From positions 170,856,577 through 170,920,576 of the forward strand of contig NC_057861.1 of the NCBI RefSeq assembly GCF_019393635.1: DNA of 64,000 nt, read 5' to 3'. Below are positions 36,046 to 49,141 of this stretch, one piece after another. Both the position numbers and the translations under genes were made by a program. Position 1 is the first letter of the stretch; the number at the start of each line of letters is the position of its first letter. The notes under the pieces are model-generated. The model saw only the letters and a program-made list of their open reading frames with translations. It was not told the origin of the DNA and did no database searches. This stretch comes from Dromiciops gliroides. Its lineage: Eukaryota > Chordata > Mammalia > Microbiotheria > Microbiotheriidae.

Positions 36046-36974
36046 CCAGCATGTTTTCTCATGTGTCGTACACTTTCCACTTAGCTCCGTGGGTATGACA
36101 AGAGTTAGAAGACAGCTATGAGTGATCTTGATAGATATTAGCCTCTCAGTCTTGCAAATGTAATATAAAACAAATACACATTATTCCCCTGGATACCATT
36201 TGCATGACTGGAAGAATATTAAGATGGATACATTTGTCTGAAAAGCTGTAACTCTTGCTCCTACTGAATGATTACCTATAAATGATGAGTATCCATGGGA
36301 ATGCAAGCAGTCAATTGTTCTGATTAGGCTTTTCAAGCTTGACAATTTCTGTTAAATTTATATTTCCCCAAATTGAATAAAACACTTGGACTCAACCTGC
36401 CCTTCCTCCTATCTACTTCCTAGATCGCTAAACCTTAGACAAGAGAGAGAATGAGTTGCCAAGAAGCCACTGAAGTATGTCTTCCGCTGGTTTTATGCCT
36501 AGGGAGAGAGTGCCTACCTGACTCCAATACTCACTGTACTTCTATAGGGAAGGCCCGAAGTCTGAATATGACTGCACACAAACTCCTCCTAGGAGGAGAG
36601 ATAGCTGCAGCTAGCATAATTGTAAGAAGTCTTGGACCTCCTGGATTATCTGTAGTGCTTATGCTGGTAAATGTTTAACAACTGCCCCCCCAACCTCCCA
36701 AAACAAATCAACAACAATGCACTTTTATGTTTGATCTGCATTTTTGCCATTTTTATCACTTTCTTAAGTCTACTCAATCAACAATAAAACAATAATTCAA
36801 GACATTTAAAGGATTTGATGATTTCTGATATATAAATGCTCACATTGAAAATTTCACTCAGGTCTCCCAAAGCAATTCAAGCTAGCTCCAGCACACCTCT
36901 GATAATATGAGATATTTTCATTAACTCTTTCTTTGAAATGACAAAATAGGATTCCCATGTGCATGACTACTGGA

Positions 36975-37220
36975 AGCTAAGTGACAGAGTAAATAAAACA
37001 CCAATCTGGAGTCAGGAAAAATCATCTTCCTGAGTTCAAATCTGGCCTTACATACTTGTTGAGGAACTCTGGGCAAGTTACTTAATCTCTGATTGCCTCA
37101 GTTTCTTCTTCTGTGAGATGAACAGGAGAAGGAAATGGCGAAACACTCCACTACCTTTTCCAACAAAACCCCAAATGGGGTCACAAAGATTCAGACACAA
37201 CTGGAAAGACTGAACAACAA
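36975..37220 (+). mobile_element. Mar1-type CORE-SINE
   Basis: Degraded head, then TCAGTTTCTTCTTCTGTGAG and CAAAACCCCAAATGGGGTCAC … ACTGGAAAGACTGAACAACAA. Confidence 0.85.
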
Positions 37221-38429
37221 CAAGGAGGAGGAGAAAAAAGGGGAGGTCTCAATAATCCTATTTATCCAGTGGCCAAATGGTAGAATCTGAGAAGAAAATG
37301 GAAGGAATATTTTTCCCCTGTCTTTGGCCCTGAAGGGGAATTACCTATATTGTGGAAAAAGAAGGTTTTCACCAACCAAACACAGGAGGAAAAGATAAAA
37401 ATTATTCTCAAACTGAAGCCCACACTAAGTGCAAGTTAAGATTCGATGAACTTGAGAGATCCTTGAAATATCTTTCATATTTATTTGTTTGTTTTCCCTC
37501 GCTTCTTCCATTATAGGTATTTATTCCTAGAACAATTGTGGTTATTCCACGATTTCTATCTTACTGATGAGAGTAATTCGTTTTTTTTTCATGTTATTAT
37601 TATCATCAGCACCATCATTACATAATAATAATAGTCAATTGACATAGGGCTTTAAGTTTTACAAAGCATATCATCTCACTGGAAAGATCTAAAATTGTAC
37701 ATGTATAATATCTGTGAGAGCCACATGCCATTTCAGGAAGAATTAGGCCAGTAAAAAATTAAAGTATGGGAAGCTTCCTTAAAAGTATCACTACAGTGAA
37801 AAAGATCTGGAGAACCCAATGGAATCTGTTTCCTGGCAAAACCAATTACTTTCCAATGGACTATTCATCTAATTATTTAATTTATTAAAAAAAATCCTAC
37901 ATCTTCACCACAAAGAAAATTAAAATTAAAATGTATAATTTACAGAAGTTTCAGCTTATTGATGACAAAGACTTTCTTCAAGTCAATCTTGGCTGATCCT
38001 GTCTCATTTCTGTTCTCAGGCCTGTGACTGGGCATTCTTCTTCCCTTTATAGAATGCTATTTCTCTTCTTCCATGAAGCTCTATTTCTCCTAAAAAGTGC
38101 ATCTCAGTCTCCTTCCATTCCAAGTTCATGTCTCTAAATAACTAATGCCCTCCAGGAACCTGTTGTTTTGTTGGCATTATAGCCAGTGATCATAAGTGAT
38201 TGGCTCCCCTTGCCTCCTTTCCTATCTCACATCACTTGCTGTTGTTTCTTTGTGTATTTCTGGGCTTTGCTGAACTTCTCATATACATTAAATCCCATTC
38301 TCTCTGAAGAAACCAAATGAGCAATATCTGTTTGGTCTAATTAGTATTTTATTTCTTTCCTAGTCCAGCTGCCCTTCTCTCCTCATTTCCTTACATTCAA
38401 AGGTTCTTAGCCACTATGACTTAGAAAAA

Positions 38430-38620
38430 TTGATCAAGTTGGAGTCAAAAATAACAGTTGGATTCAAGTCTTTGCTCTACATTTACCATATTGTGACCTT
38501 CGGCAAGTCAGTTGACTGCTTTAGTCCTGAATTTCTTCTGAAAATAGGGAATAGGGATACTTGCATTCCCTCATAGGATTGTTTTGGGAATGAAAAATGC
38601 TATATAAATTAAATTTCATA
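38430..38620 (+). mobile_element. old MIR/Ther CORE-SINE
   Basis: GTGACCTTCGGCAAGTCAGTT, CCTGAATTTCTTCTGAAAATAGG, TCATAGGATTGTTTTGGGAATG and GCTATATAAATT in MIR order. It lies immediately before a reversed Mar1 copy. Confidence 0.7.
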
Positions 38621-38637
38621 TCATATTTTATCATTTG

Positions 38638-38875
38638 CTGTTGTTCAGTTATGTCTAACTTTCCATGACCCCATTTGGGGTTTTCTTGGCAAAGATACTG
38701 GAATGGTTTGCCATTTCCTTTTTTAGCTTGTTTTTCAAATAAGGAAACTGAGGCAAACAGGGTTAAGTGACTTGCCCAGGATCACACAGCTAGGAAGTAT
38801 CTGTGGCCGGATTTGAACTCAGGAAAATGAGTCTCTCTGGCACTCTATTCACTGTACCACCTATGTGCTCCATAT
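38638..38875 (-). mobile_element. Mar1-type CORE-SINE, reversed
   Basis: GTTGTTCAGTTATGTCTAAC, GACCCCATTTGGGGTTTTC, GGAAACTGAGGCAAACAGGG and GATTTGAACTCAGG … CACTGTACCACC: the Mar1 layout. Confidence 0.9.
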
Positions 38876-39109
38876 TATATCATATCATATTATGTTATAA
38901 TAATATATTTATATAATTTACCTTTGGGGAAGTAAGCAACCTTATATTACATTTTCTTAAAATATTGTAATATTTCCAACATATAATGGTAATGAATATC
39001 TCCACCCATGATAAGTAAAAGGTCCTATTATCAGTGGGGTAATTATATCCTGACTTTTGACCAAAAGGTGTTTATAGTTAGTAGAGAGGTTAAGCTAGGA
39101 CAGCTAATC

Positions 39110-39235
39110 AATAAATAAGTATTCATTAAGTACCTACTATGTACCAGGCATGATGTTAGGTGACCAGGTTGAGAAGACAAAAATGAAACATTCCCTGATG
39201 TCAAGAAGCTCACATGGTGTTAGAGGAAAAAAGAT
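39110..39235 (-). mobile_element. ancient CORE/L2-type fragment
   Basis: AGTATTCATTAAGTACCTAC, TATGTACCAGGCATGATG and AACATTCCCTGATGTCAAG. Confidence 0.6.
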
Positions 39236-40539
39236 GCACTTATATTCATATGTACCAAAAAAATGTAAAAGAAATAAAAAGTAATTGGAATTGTTTGAAA
39301 GAATCAGTAGAGACTCATGTAGAAGATACCACTAAAGCTGAACCTTGAAGGAAATAAGGTTAAAAAAAAAAGGTGTGTGTGTGGGAGGGACAAGATAGGA
39401 AGCCAGGACTAACATCTTCTGAAATAGACTGAACTGGAGTCAGACCAGTGCATGGCTCCAAAAAAGGAACAGGAAGCACCGATACAAACATTACAAACAT
39501 TATCTGTATGAATCATATTAATTTGTTCCATTCAACCTTCGATTCACTGTAATCCACGTGGGTGAACCAGAAACTACATGTTGCTGTTCTTTCCAAACTA
39601 CAAATATTATCCTGGCTATTCTAACTTCTTTGTTGTGGAGTGGCATCTTGCTTAAAGACCATGATGCCCTTTGATCTGAACTTCCATCACCTGGAGAATA
39701 GAAGAACAAATTATTGTACGTGAATGGGATGGAATAATATTGTGCATAGGAAATGATGAAAGGGAATATTTATGAGAAATGTGTGAAGATATGTATGAAT
39801 GGATGTTGAATGAAGTGAATGGAACAAAGAGAATAATTTATACAATAATAATAACAGCAACAAAAAGGTTAAATTCCATTTTCATCTGAAATCTTTCCAG
39901 TTCTATCTCATTTCATTTCAGGCAATGGTATCAGCAAGTAAAAGAAAGCTGGGGCGAACAACTCAGGAAATCTACATAGCCCTGGACAACCCATCCTAGG
40001 GACTCTGAGGAACAAAACAAAGGAGGAAGAGTAATGATAGATCAGAGATAATGGAGCTTTTACTGTGGTTTATGGTTATTATCCAGAGTCTCTCAATCTA
40101 CTAATACTTTTGCTTTCTATTTCCTTGTAATTAATGATTACATTATTTGGCAGGTGAATGTCCACTCAGCATTGAAACCTACTCTGTCCTTCAGCAAAGT
40201 GAAGGAATGCAAAAACTCACATGATGACTACTGTGCCCTAAATAACCTGAAGTTAACTCCCCAAGTTCGCTCTCCTGTCATCTAACATAGCTATCATTGA
40301 GCCAATCACATCTGTCCATTCATTTCTACCAGAGCCCATTTTAAGGAAATAAATCCATTGAGACAAGCCAGTCAAGAGACTAAGCATATAGGACATGTCA
40401 GAGGAACTGAAGTTGGCTAAGCTCTGGATGCACAAGAACTGACAAGAACCCACAAAATGCCAGAGAAGTGAAGAGTAATCCTTAAGTGAAATTTGTCTCT
40501 CAGCAAAAAAAAAAATAAGTTAAGGAGGGTAATTCAATG

Positions 40540-40720
40540 GTAGAAGAAGCAGGTCAGAGCAGGTTCAAATGCTGCATATTTCACAACAGAGCTTAATTAA
40601 AACAGGAGTATGAGGCTGTTAATTGCATTATAATAGTTCAGCTTGAAATTAGGTCTGATGTGAATGTCCTTATAGTGAATTTGTTTATGTTATTATAATT
40701 GCACAATGCTACATAGATCC
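40540..40720. promoter_or_regulatory. candidate enhancer-like conserved element
   Basis: Dense homeodomain-type cores (CTTAATTAA 40592-40600, TTAATTGCATTA 40619-40630, ATAATTGC near 40695), a forkhead-like TTGTTTATG at 40681-40689 and a Sox-like CACAATG near 40702. Function is inferred from motif clustering only. Confidence 0.25.
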
Positions 40721-42369
40721 AAGTCAGAGATACAGTTTTAACTGCCCTATGGTGCCTTTATTTTCTTTCCCTGGTCATCTGTTTGCTCTTAGAGTGAACA
40801 TGAGGAAAGGCAGCAGGGTCATATATCTAGGTCATATTGGATGATTCAGTAAGTCTCATGTGGCTTTCAATCTTATTAATAATCTAAATATGTTATACTC
40901 TGACGACAGTGATTTTGTTCACTACTTCTTTAGGGCAGAGCATGACGTAAAAGCCTGTTTCTATATAACCATTGCTCATAGAAATATGTTTGATTTTAAC
41001 TTAGACAATAAGTCACATTTTAAAAACCGGTATACAGATTTCTATCTTTAGATACATAATTTCAAACATCCTAATAGAGATTTTTTAAAAGTAAAAATAA
41101 ATCTATAGGTTTTTAATATAATAGCAATGTTGCCTTTTATTTTTAGTTAGATAATAATGCAACCTGCCAATGATGATTTTTTTTGTATTTGTTTGTTTCC
41201 CAAGAGTATGGATAAACTTCTAAGGACTTGTCCCGAATGCAATTCAGTTATATGGCCACTTATGATGTATCTAAAATGGGAAAGTACAGTATGGTGCTTA
41301 GGTTAGGGATTCAAAGGCAGCATAGGCCCTCCTCTCAGTCCAGTCTAACAGGGTGATAAGCTATGCACACAAGTATGCATGATACAAACAGAGTTGATAA
41401 GACTGAGAGGTGCACCATGTTTTAAAGAGGTAAAGATCATTACCATAGACAGAAGCAGGAAAGACTTCATGGAAATGGGAATATCTGGGCTGCTTAAGAA
41501 ATGGGAGCATCTGGGCATGCTGAGAAAGAAGAAAGTGATTTAAACATTCTGAGGTTTGGAGGTCGGTGCTCCAGACTTTGGGAAGAAGGCATTCTGCATA
41601 AATGTACAGAGGCAGAGAGGTATATGATGAGTTCTGGGAACAACTAACCTAATGGGAGAGAAACACAGAGTGACTGAGGAAGAAAGAAATTTCCTCAAGT
41701 GGAAAGCATCAGTGATAGGAGTCTCTGGGTTGGAGTCCTAGCTATACTGTTCCTATCCTGTGTGATCATAGGCAAGTCAATATACCTGAGAATTGAAATA
41801 TACATAAAATCTACAATGCCTCATTGTATCTCTAGAACCCCTGACCTTAAGAAATAAAGCTGGAAAGGTATAGATTAGAGCCAAATTATGAAGGGCCTTA
41901 TTTATATGAATGTGAATTATTGTAATTATTGCCAAGCTATGACATTTTAATTTTATTCTATCAATTTATGACTTAATATGCATTTTGGAGACTGAGCTCA
42001 GCTAGCTTACTCACAAAAAGGAATGTTAGCCATGACCCTGACCTAATTAACACTGTGTCCTTTTGTGATGTCAGAACTTTTGGGAACATATAGAAAAACT
42101 GAATTTTCTATTTTCATTTAGTTATTTTGGATTGTTCATTCATGGAGTACGTGTACATTCATTACATATGTTTCTTCATCTTATATTTTATTTTGCAATG
42201 AAGAAGCAGAAAATAAATGGTAATTATACCCAAATAAATTAGGTGAGTGAGATGATTATAACTTGATATCCCTTTCTTTAACATCACCATTAGGAGCATA
42301 AAACAAGCAGTCAAGGATATTTGAACCAATTTAGAAAGAGGTAATAAACAATGTCGCAATGCCAGAAAG

Positions 42370-42540
42370 CCAAACTTCTAACAAAATTACCCATGCTTAA
42401 TTTAGACAAGAAATTGTGCAATTTGAGAATAGCTTGGCACATAACCTGTTCTCAATTTCATTATCCTAGCCCTGGAAATGCAAGTCTCATTGTCTTAGCC
42501 AATCATTTTGCATTGCGAAACCAATGTAGCTAGTCTGCAG
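42370..42540. promoter_or_regulatory. candidate conserved non-coding element
   Basis: Repeat-free block with CCAAT at 42499-42503, directly followed by TTTTGCATTG (octamer/C-EBP-like), plus GTGCAATTTGAG and GTTCTCAATTTCATT. Inference from motif content only. Confidence 0.22.
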
Positions 42541-43454
42541 ATCAAAAGCACTGTTGCTGAATTGGGATGAAATAAATAAAAAAAGAAAAAAAAACCTTGA
42601 TTTTATCTATTGGGGATTAAACTTTCTATAACTTGGTGAGTGAGAATTATTATTAAGAAAGGAAAAGGGTCATAAATGGAAATATAAAGTCTAATATATC
42701 ATGCATGCTCCAAATATTGTTTACATGCTAATAGATGTTTCATCACATATATTTTATATAAGAAATAGTAATAACATTAAGGATATTTCATAGGTAGCAG
42801 TATATCTGAATATATGGGCAGAGTAATGACCATGCTAAAAGTTACCTTCTTTCTTACTGACCTATTGATGGGCACACTTCACTGCTCTGGCATATACTGG
42901 TACACTTTTGTAGCATATGAATGAAATACAGGGTGGAACCATTTGTACATGTATATCCCTGCTAGCCCAGGATCAAAAGGGAAGGCAGGGAGTGAGGAAA
43001 GAAGGGAAAGGGCAGGAAGAAATCATTGAGCTCTTGCCGCCCACTCTTATCAGAAATAAGTGGTACAGTGATGAAATGTACTGTTTCAATGCAAAGACAT
43101 CATAATAATGTAGCCAACAGTTTTCTGCTTATATGTGTCCCTCCCCACAGTCAAAGATTTAGGGTTCACCTCCTTTTGAAATCTTAAAGTCAGATGCTCC
43201 TAAGTATTTGATGAGAACTAGATGACTTAACAGGATATTCAAGTGGAGAAAAATGCTTGCAAAATTAAACAAAACCATTTCTCCTCAATTATTTGGATGT
43301 TTCACAAAAGAGGGAGAAGGGAAATGGGATTGAATTGTTTGGATAATTTATTTAATTCTTCAGTTCATTTTTGTGAACTGCAATTCAGGAAGAGAAACCT
43401 CATTGAAATGAGTTGGATTTTTGTTTACAATTCAATTCACTCATCACCTAGTCT

Positions 43455-43600
43455 GAGGCATAGAAGGAACCTCAGATGACATCTAGATTGACACACTAGT
43501 TTTAGAGATAGGGAAGCAAAAGCCAGAGTGGTTAAGTGATCTTCCCAGTGGTACACAGGTAGTTTGTAACAAAAGCAGGATTTAAATCCAGTTTCTCTAT
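43455..43600 (-). mobile_element. old CORE-SINE remnant
   Basis: GGAACCTCAGATGACATCTAG … GTTAAGTGATCTTCCCAGTG … GGATTTAAATCCAGTTTC fits a degraded reversed MIR/Ther element. Confidence 0.55.
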
Positions 43601-43994
43601 TTGCTTATTCCCTCTTTCTTGCGACTCAAGCCAACAAGCATTTATTAAGTTCCTGACATGTGTCAGATATTGCTAGGTGTTGTGAATTTTTTAAAAAATC
43701 CTTGCTATTGTATATTTATCTCCTCAAAGTAATTTATTCCCTTTTATGTAGTCTAAGATTCTAGCCCAACTAGACTCCGTCTGAGAATTGTACCATTATA
43801 GCACACTTACACTCTAACCTCTGTACTCATGGTCCTGAATACTTAGAATACACATTTTCCTCAACTTTGCCTTTCAAAATTCCAAGTTCTTTCCAAAGCT
43901 TTGCTAGGAGGCCTTTTCTGACCCCAGTTGTTAGTGGTCTGCCATAATAGTCTCTGTTTCCTTATCTGTACCTTCCCTCCCCACTACAATGCAA

Positions 43995-44307
<313 letters not shown>

Positions 44308-44778
44308 ACAATGCAATTTTCTTGTTTCATGGTTTGTCTTAATATCTGTAGTTCCCAGGACAGTCATTAGCATGTGGTAAGAATTTAATAAATACCTGCC
44401 AAATTCATGAAAGAGCTTTACATTCTATATGACCTGAGATAACTGAGCTAAGATATTTCAATTTTTTGACAGTTGACCCGGGCATAAGTCTAGCATTAGT
44501 CTGGATTCCAGTCTAGCCTTTTTGCATAAAGCTAAAATTGGCAAAGGGGCCAGTCAGTGATTATGGCCATTCATGTGCACTTTTCTATCAGAATTGTCAA
44601 GCTAACATTCTGTAGCTGTCAAGGAATAGAAGTAGAAGTCTTAGAAAGTTATTTTTTTTCGGCTTAAAAGACTTTTACTGCTGTATAACTTTTTGTGCAC
44701 ATTCCAATTTGGTTTAATTTTCTTCAGTGGTAGAAAGTGTTCAAAGGAATGAGGAAAACCAGAAGGCTTCAACATTTT

Positions 44779-44942
44779 TTGTTTATTTGTTTTGTTTTGT
44801 TTTGCAGAGCAATGGAGGTTAAGTGACTTGCCCAGGGTCACACAGCTAATAAGTATCAAGTATCTGAGGCCAGATTGGAACTCAGGTCCTCCTGAATCCA
44901 GGGCTGGTGCTTTATCCACTGTGCCACCTAGCTGCCCCACAT
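44779..44942 (-). mobile_element. short marsupial SINE, reversed, with target-site duplication
   Basis: GGCTTCAACATTTT at 44765-44778 and GGCTTCCACATTTT at 44943-44956 flank a full copy with a (GTTTT)n tail. Confidence 0.95.
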
Positions 44943-45067
44943 GGCTTCCACATTTTAAAAAATTTACTTCTATTTTCAATAGAGAATAACTCCAAACTTG
45001 CTTTTAACAACTGTCACTTATTTGCATATGATTAAATCAAGGATATTCTTTTATTACAAGGTGCTTT

Positions 45068-45319
45068 TGTTGTTCAGTCATTTCAGTCTTGTTCAATTCA
45101 TCTTGACTCCATATGGGGTTTTCTTGGCAAAGATACCGGAGTGATTTGCTATTTCCTTCTCCATCTCATTTTACAGATGAGGAACTGAGGCAAACAGGTT
45201 TGAATGACTTGCCCTGGGTCACACATCTAGTAAGTTTCTCTTGCTGGATTTGAACACAGGAAGATGAGTCTTCTTGCCTCAAAGTCTGCCACTTTATCCA
45301 CTGTGCAATCTAGTTGTCC
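45068..45319 (-). mobile_element. Mar1-type CORE-SINE, reversed
   Basis: TTGTTGTTCAGTCATTTCAGT, ATGGGGTTTTCTTGGCAAAG, ACAGATGAGGAACTGAGGC and GATTTGAACACAGG … CTAGTTGTCC: near full length. Confidence 0.92.
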
Positions 45320-45584
45320 AGCTATAATTACACTCATTTCTAAAATAGCCCTCAATAAGCTTAAGCATTGTATTGAATGAATAGTATAAACTGGTCAATA
45401 AAATATTGCTAAGGGTCAGGGACAGTGTGGGGAGTATAGAATTATAGTATATCATAAATATAAAATGGCTTAAAAATTTACAATTGACCCCTTATTGTTA
45501 TGTGCAAAAAGAAGTGAGATGTGTTTTTTCTCCTTTATGTCTATGTTTTAGGGAAAAGTACGAACATATTCCTGCTGAAAGTAG

Positions 45585-45760
45585 CTTGGTCTAGTGAAAA
45601 AGACCCCTAGCCTAAGAATCAATAGGACTGGATTCTAGAAGTGGTTCTGTCATCATATGACCTAAGACAAGTATTTTACTTTTCAAGGCTACAATTGCTT
45701 CACAAGGGGGACTGATTTCATGATTCCTAGATTCTCTCTAGTTCTATGATCCTATAGCAA
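45585..45760 (+). mobile_element. old CORE-SINE remnant
   Basis: AGTAGCTTGGTCTAGTGAAAA … GTCATCATATGACCTAAGAC … TCTAGTTCTATGATCCTATA: same family as 14998-15185. Confidence 0.6.
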
Positions 45761-46667
45761 TGATCAAGGAGGTTGAACTCTCTACCAACTTTCCACACCA
45801 CCCAAGTTTTAAATCTGAATTTCTCAACCAGGAGAAGTTTGTTCAGCTGCTATCATCATCACATCACCTCCACCCACACCATCCACCCACAGGCTTAAGT
45901 CTTTCAATGTCATAACCATCCTAGAATAATACCCCTTTGCACGCACATGACACCTTTCTTCCAGGGATTTCAAAGCATTTTATGAGTGTTAACTGATTCA
46001 TGCAACAGCCCTTCAGGTAAGAAATATTCTTCTCATTTTATGGTAGCTATATTTGAGGCAGAGGAAATGTTGGCAACAACCTTTAGTGCCATATATAATG
46101 CCTTTACTGAGAGGGCATTTTGAAGGCAACAATAATAAAACAAAAACAACAAGAGATTGATTCTTCTCTCAAGGATCTGATAGTTTTCCTAAGAGATTGA
46201 ACTTTTAGTGGTTATTTATTGACTGTTGAAAAACATCCAAAATGCTTAAACTTGGCATTTAGTACCCTGTACCATATGCCAGGACCCTAAGGTGCAAGGC
46301 CCAACTCTCATTAAGCATGTTATAGTAAGAATGGTTTCTTATCATCCACACATGTCAAGCTTCCTCATGTCTGTGCTTTTGCTCATGCCACTCCCTCTTG
46401 TTGGAATGCCTCCTTTCTTCTCCATCAATCTTTCTATACTTCTACCTATTGAAATTGTACCTAGCTTTTTGAAGATTGAGAAAACATGCATCACATCCCT
46501 GTATATCCCAAACATAAATACCCTTCTCTTCTTCACAAGTTGACACAGTTAGCATTATCATTGCACTCCTTTTTAGAAATTAGTCTTGTTCTGTTTTGTA
46601 TTCTAGTTCCATATATGTTAAATGCTCCTTTACTAAACTGTAAGCCTGATGAAGGCAAGAATCATTC

Positions 46668-46743
46668 TATCATTCTATCATCTAATTATCTATCTATTAT
46701 CTATTGATCTATCTATCGATCTATCAACCTACCTACCCATCTA
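46668..46743. repeat. degenerate (ATCT)n
   Basis: Interrupted ATCT/ATTG/ACCT tetranucleotides. Confidence 0.85.
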
Positions 46744-46831
46744 CAAATAATCTACCTTATAATCTAGTTCAGTGTTATTTGTAATTAGATCTTAATAAAT
46801 ATTTATTTATATTTTGAATTAAATTAATTTC

Positions 46832-47003
46832 TTTCTTTCTTTTTGTTTTTGTTTTGGTTTTTTCTAGGCAATTGTGGTTAAGTGACTTGCCCAGAGTCAC
46901 ACAGCTAGTAAGTGTCAAGGGTCTGAGGTCGGATTTGAGCTCAGGTCTTCCTGAATCCAGGGCCAGTGCTCTATCCACTGTGCCACCTAGCTGCCCCAAA
47001 TAC
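46832..47003 (-). mobile_element. short marsupial SINE, reversed, with target-site duplication
   Basis: AATTAATTTC at 46822-46831 and 47004-47013. The tail begins as (CTTT)n before GTTTTT units. Confidence 0.92.
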
Positions 47004-47059
47004 AATTAATTTCAAAAGAGAAATGTTTTATCTTATATTTTCTTAAAAGAATAGGGAGA

Positions 47060-47189
47060 TGATAGAGCACCGGCCTTGGATTCTGGAGGACCTGAGTTCA
47101 AATCCGGCCTCAGACACTTAACACTTACTAGCTGTGTGACCTTGGGCAACTCACTTAACCCCAATTGCCTCACCAAAAAAAAAAAAAAA
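47060..47189 (+). mobile_element. short marsupial SINE, 5' truncated, with target-site duplication
   Basis: Lacks the first ~20 bp of the head and starts near TGATAGAGCACCGGCC. A 17-A tail. AAGAATAGGGAGA at 47047-47059 and 47190-47202. Only 50 bp from the previous, oppositely oriented copy. Confidence 0.95.
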
Positions 47190-47644
47190 AAGAATAGGGA
47201 GAGTTTTTCAGTTCCCTCCTACCACAATTATACTCTCCTCCATCGTGCTTTATATATCCCTAATATCTAGCACAATCTATCATACATAATAGGTATTTAA
47301 TATTTTTATTTAATTTATAATCATAAACTTAGTATTGCCTCCAAATTAAATAAATATTTACTGAGCACCCAGGATAGTATGTAGTAATATATGTGGCTAG
47401 ATAATAGTACCTGTGAAACACAGCCAAGGATATTCTCCAAGTGCTTACAATAGAAAGCACTATAATAGTATAACAACTAGCACCGGTAAATTATTAGTTC
47501 CAGTAATCTCTGCCCTGGCCAGACCATACTTAAAGTACTTATTTCAGTTGTAAGCAGGAAGGACATAGGGATGAATTGGAGAAGAACTGGGGTGTGGGGG
47601 GGTAACATAATTGGAAGGTGCACACTATTAAGAATTGTTGAAGG

Positions 47645-47800
47645 TGGGGCAGCTAGGTGGCACAGTGGATAGAGCACCGGCCCTAGAGTCAGGAGTACCT
47701 GAGTTCAAATCTGGCCTCAGACATTTAACACTTACTAGTTGTGTGACCCTGGGCAAGTCATTTAACCCCAATTGCCTCACTAAAATAAAAAATTTAAAAA
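47645..47800 (+). mobile_element. short marsupial SINE with target-site duplication
   Basis: AAGAATTGTTGAAGG at 47630-47644 and AAGAATTGTTAAAGG at 47801-47815 flank a full copy. Confidence 0.95.
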
Positions 47801-48296
47801 AAGAATTGTTAAAGGAACTGGTGATGTGTATTTAATTATTTTACATGGGTTTATAATGTGTCCCTCCTGTCTTTGTCCAACTGAACAACAATAAGAAAAG
47901 AAGAAAAAATTAAATATGCCCTCATTATAAACATGCACAGTCCAGCAAGACATATTTCCACATTGGCCATTTTCTCACATTTATACCTCTCTCTGCATTT
48001 TAGTTTATCACTATTATCCAAGTTCTAAAGTTTCTCAAAGTTAGGATTATCTATAACATTGTTTATCAAACTTTTGGGTCTTAGGACCCCTTTAGACTTA
48101 AAAATTACTGAGCTCACCAAATAACTTTTCTTTATTTGGTTTACCTCTATCTATACTCACTACATTAGAAAAGAAAAGAGTCTAGTATTATTATGAAAAT
48201 AGTTTTGGCCTCATGGACTCCCTGTGTCTCAGGAACCAATAGACCAAATTTTGAAATTTGTTATTCTATAATGCTCCCATCATTCTATAACAGGTT

Positions 48297-48420
48297 CTCA
48301 TTCTACTCACTTCATTCTGCATTAGTTCAGAGAAATCTTCCAATATTCCTCTGAAACTAACCATTACATCATTTATAATGGCACAATTTTATTCCATTAC
48401 ATTCATGTACTGTGTTTGTT
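48297..48420 (-). mobile_element. L1 ORF2 C-terminal fragment
   Basis: Short reversed L1 piece matching the region near 19490-19610 of the larger minus-strand copy: the TCATTCTGCATTAGTTCAG-type block followed by TATTCCATTACATTCATGTA. It lacks tail and ends, so it is probably a remnant of an older insertion. Confidence 0.6.
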
Positions 48421-48934
48421 AAAGTTGTAGAAGACAAGGCACACTTGAACAGGGAGTCGGGGAAGGATGACAGTATTCTCTAAGTATTTGAAGTAGAAGA
48501 AGAATTATAATTGTTCTGTCTGGTTGTCCCTATTGGACAAAAATAGCACACTGTTTTGAAGTTTCAGAGGCTATTAGGCTTGAAATAATGAAAAATATCC
48601 TAACAGTTAACAAATGTATGAAAGAGGATTATGTTCTACCCAGGAAATAGTGAATTCTTCATCAATATCATTTTTCAAGCAGAGGTTAGATGACTACTGG
48701 ATAGGAATATTTTAGAAGGGATTTTTTTTCACATATAGATGGCCTCTGGTTTACCTTCCAACTCTTCATTCTGTTTGACACTCTGAAAACACTATGATGG
48801 GGACTGAATGTTCAAAGACATATAAGGCAAGCCCTATTCTAGGGTAGCTTATAATTCTGTAAAGGAAATAAGTCATTTATGTAAATTATTAGATTAAGCG
48901 CAATACAAACCTCATATATACCTTAATGGAAAAG

Positions 48935-49115
48935 CAATAAATTTGGAGTGAGAGAAATTGTGTTTTAATACTGACTTAGCTCCTTCTGACCTATGTGACT
49001 TTGGACAAGTTCCCTTCTCTTCCCTGAGCCTCAATCTCGTCATCTTTAAAATAAGGATGTCAGAAGTGTGATTCTAATGCCAACAAGGTATTATATCAGG
49101 TTCTATGATGGTATG
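48935..49115 (+). mobile_element. old CORE-SINE remnant
   Basis: CTTCTGACCTATGTGACTTTGGACAAG, GAGCCTCAATCTCGTCATC and ATAAGGATGTCAGAAGTG are MIR/Ther blocks. The L1 at 49142 inserted just downstream. Confidence 0.6.
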
Positions 49116-49141
49116 AGATAAGATACTAAGAATTCATTGAA

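Larger units (their letters stand above)
39240..43440. other. longest repeat-poor stretch of the window
   Basis: About 4.2 kb with almost no recognisable transposon and no supported exon. Two sub-blocks (40540-40720 and 42370-42540) have dense transcription-factor-like motifs and are listed separately. Retention of so much unmasked sequence suggests either functional constraint or simply old DNA. Confidence 0.35.
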
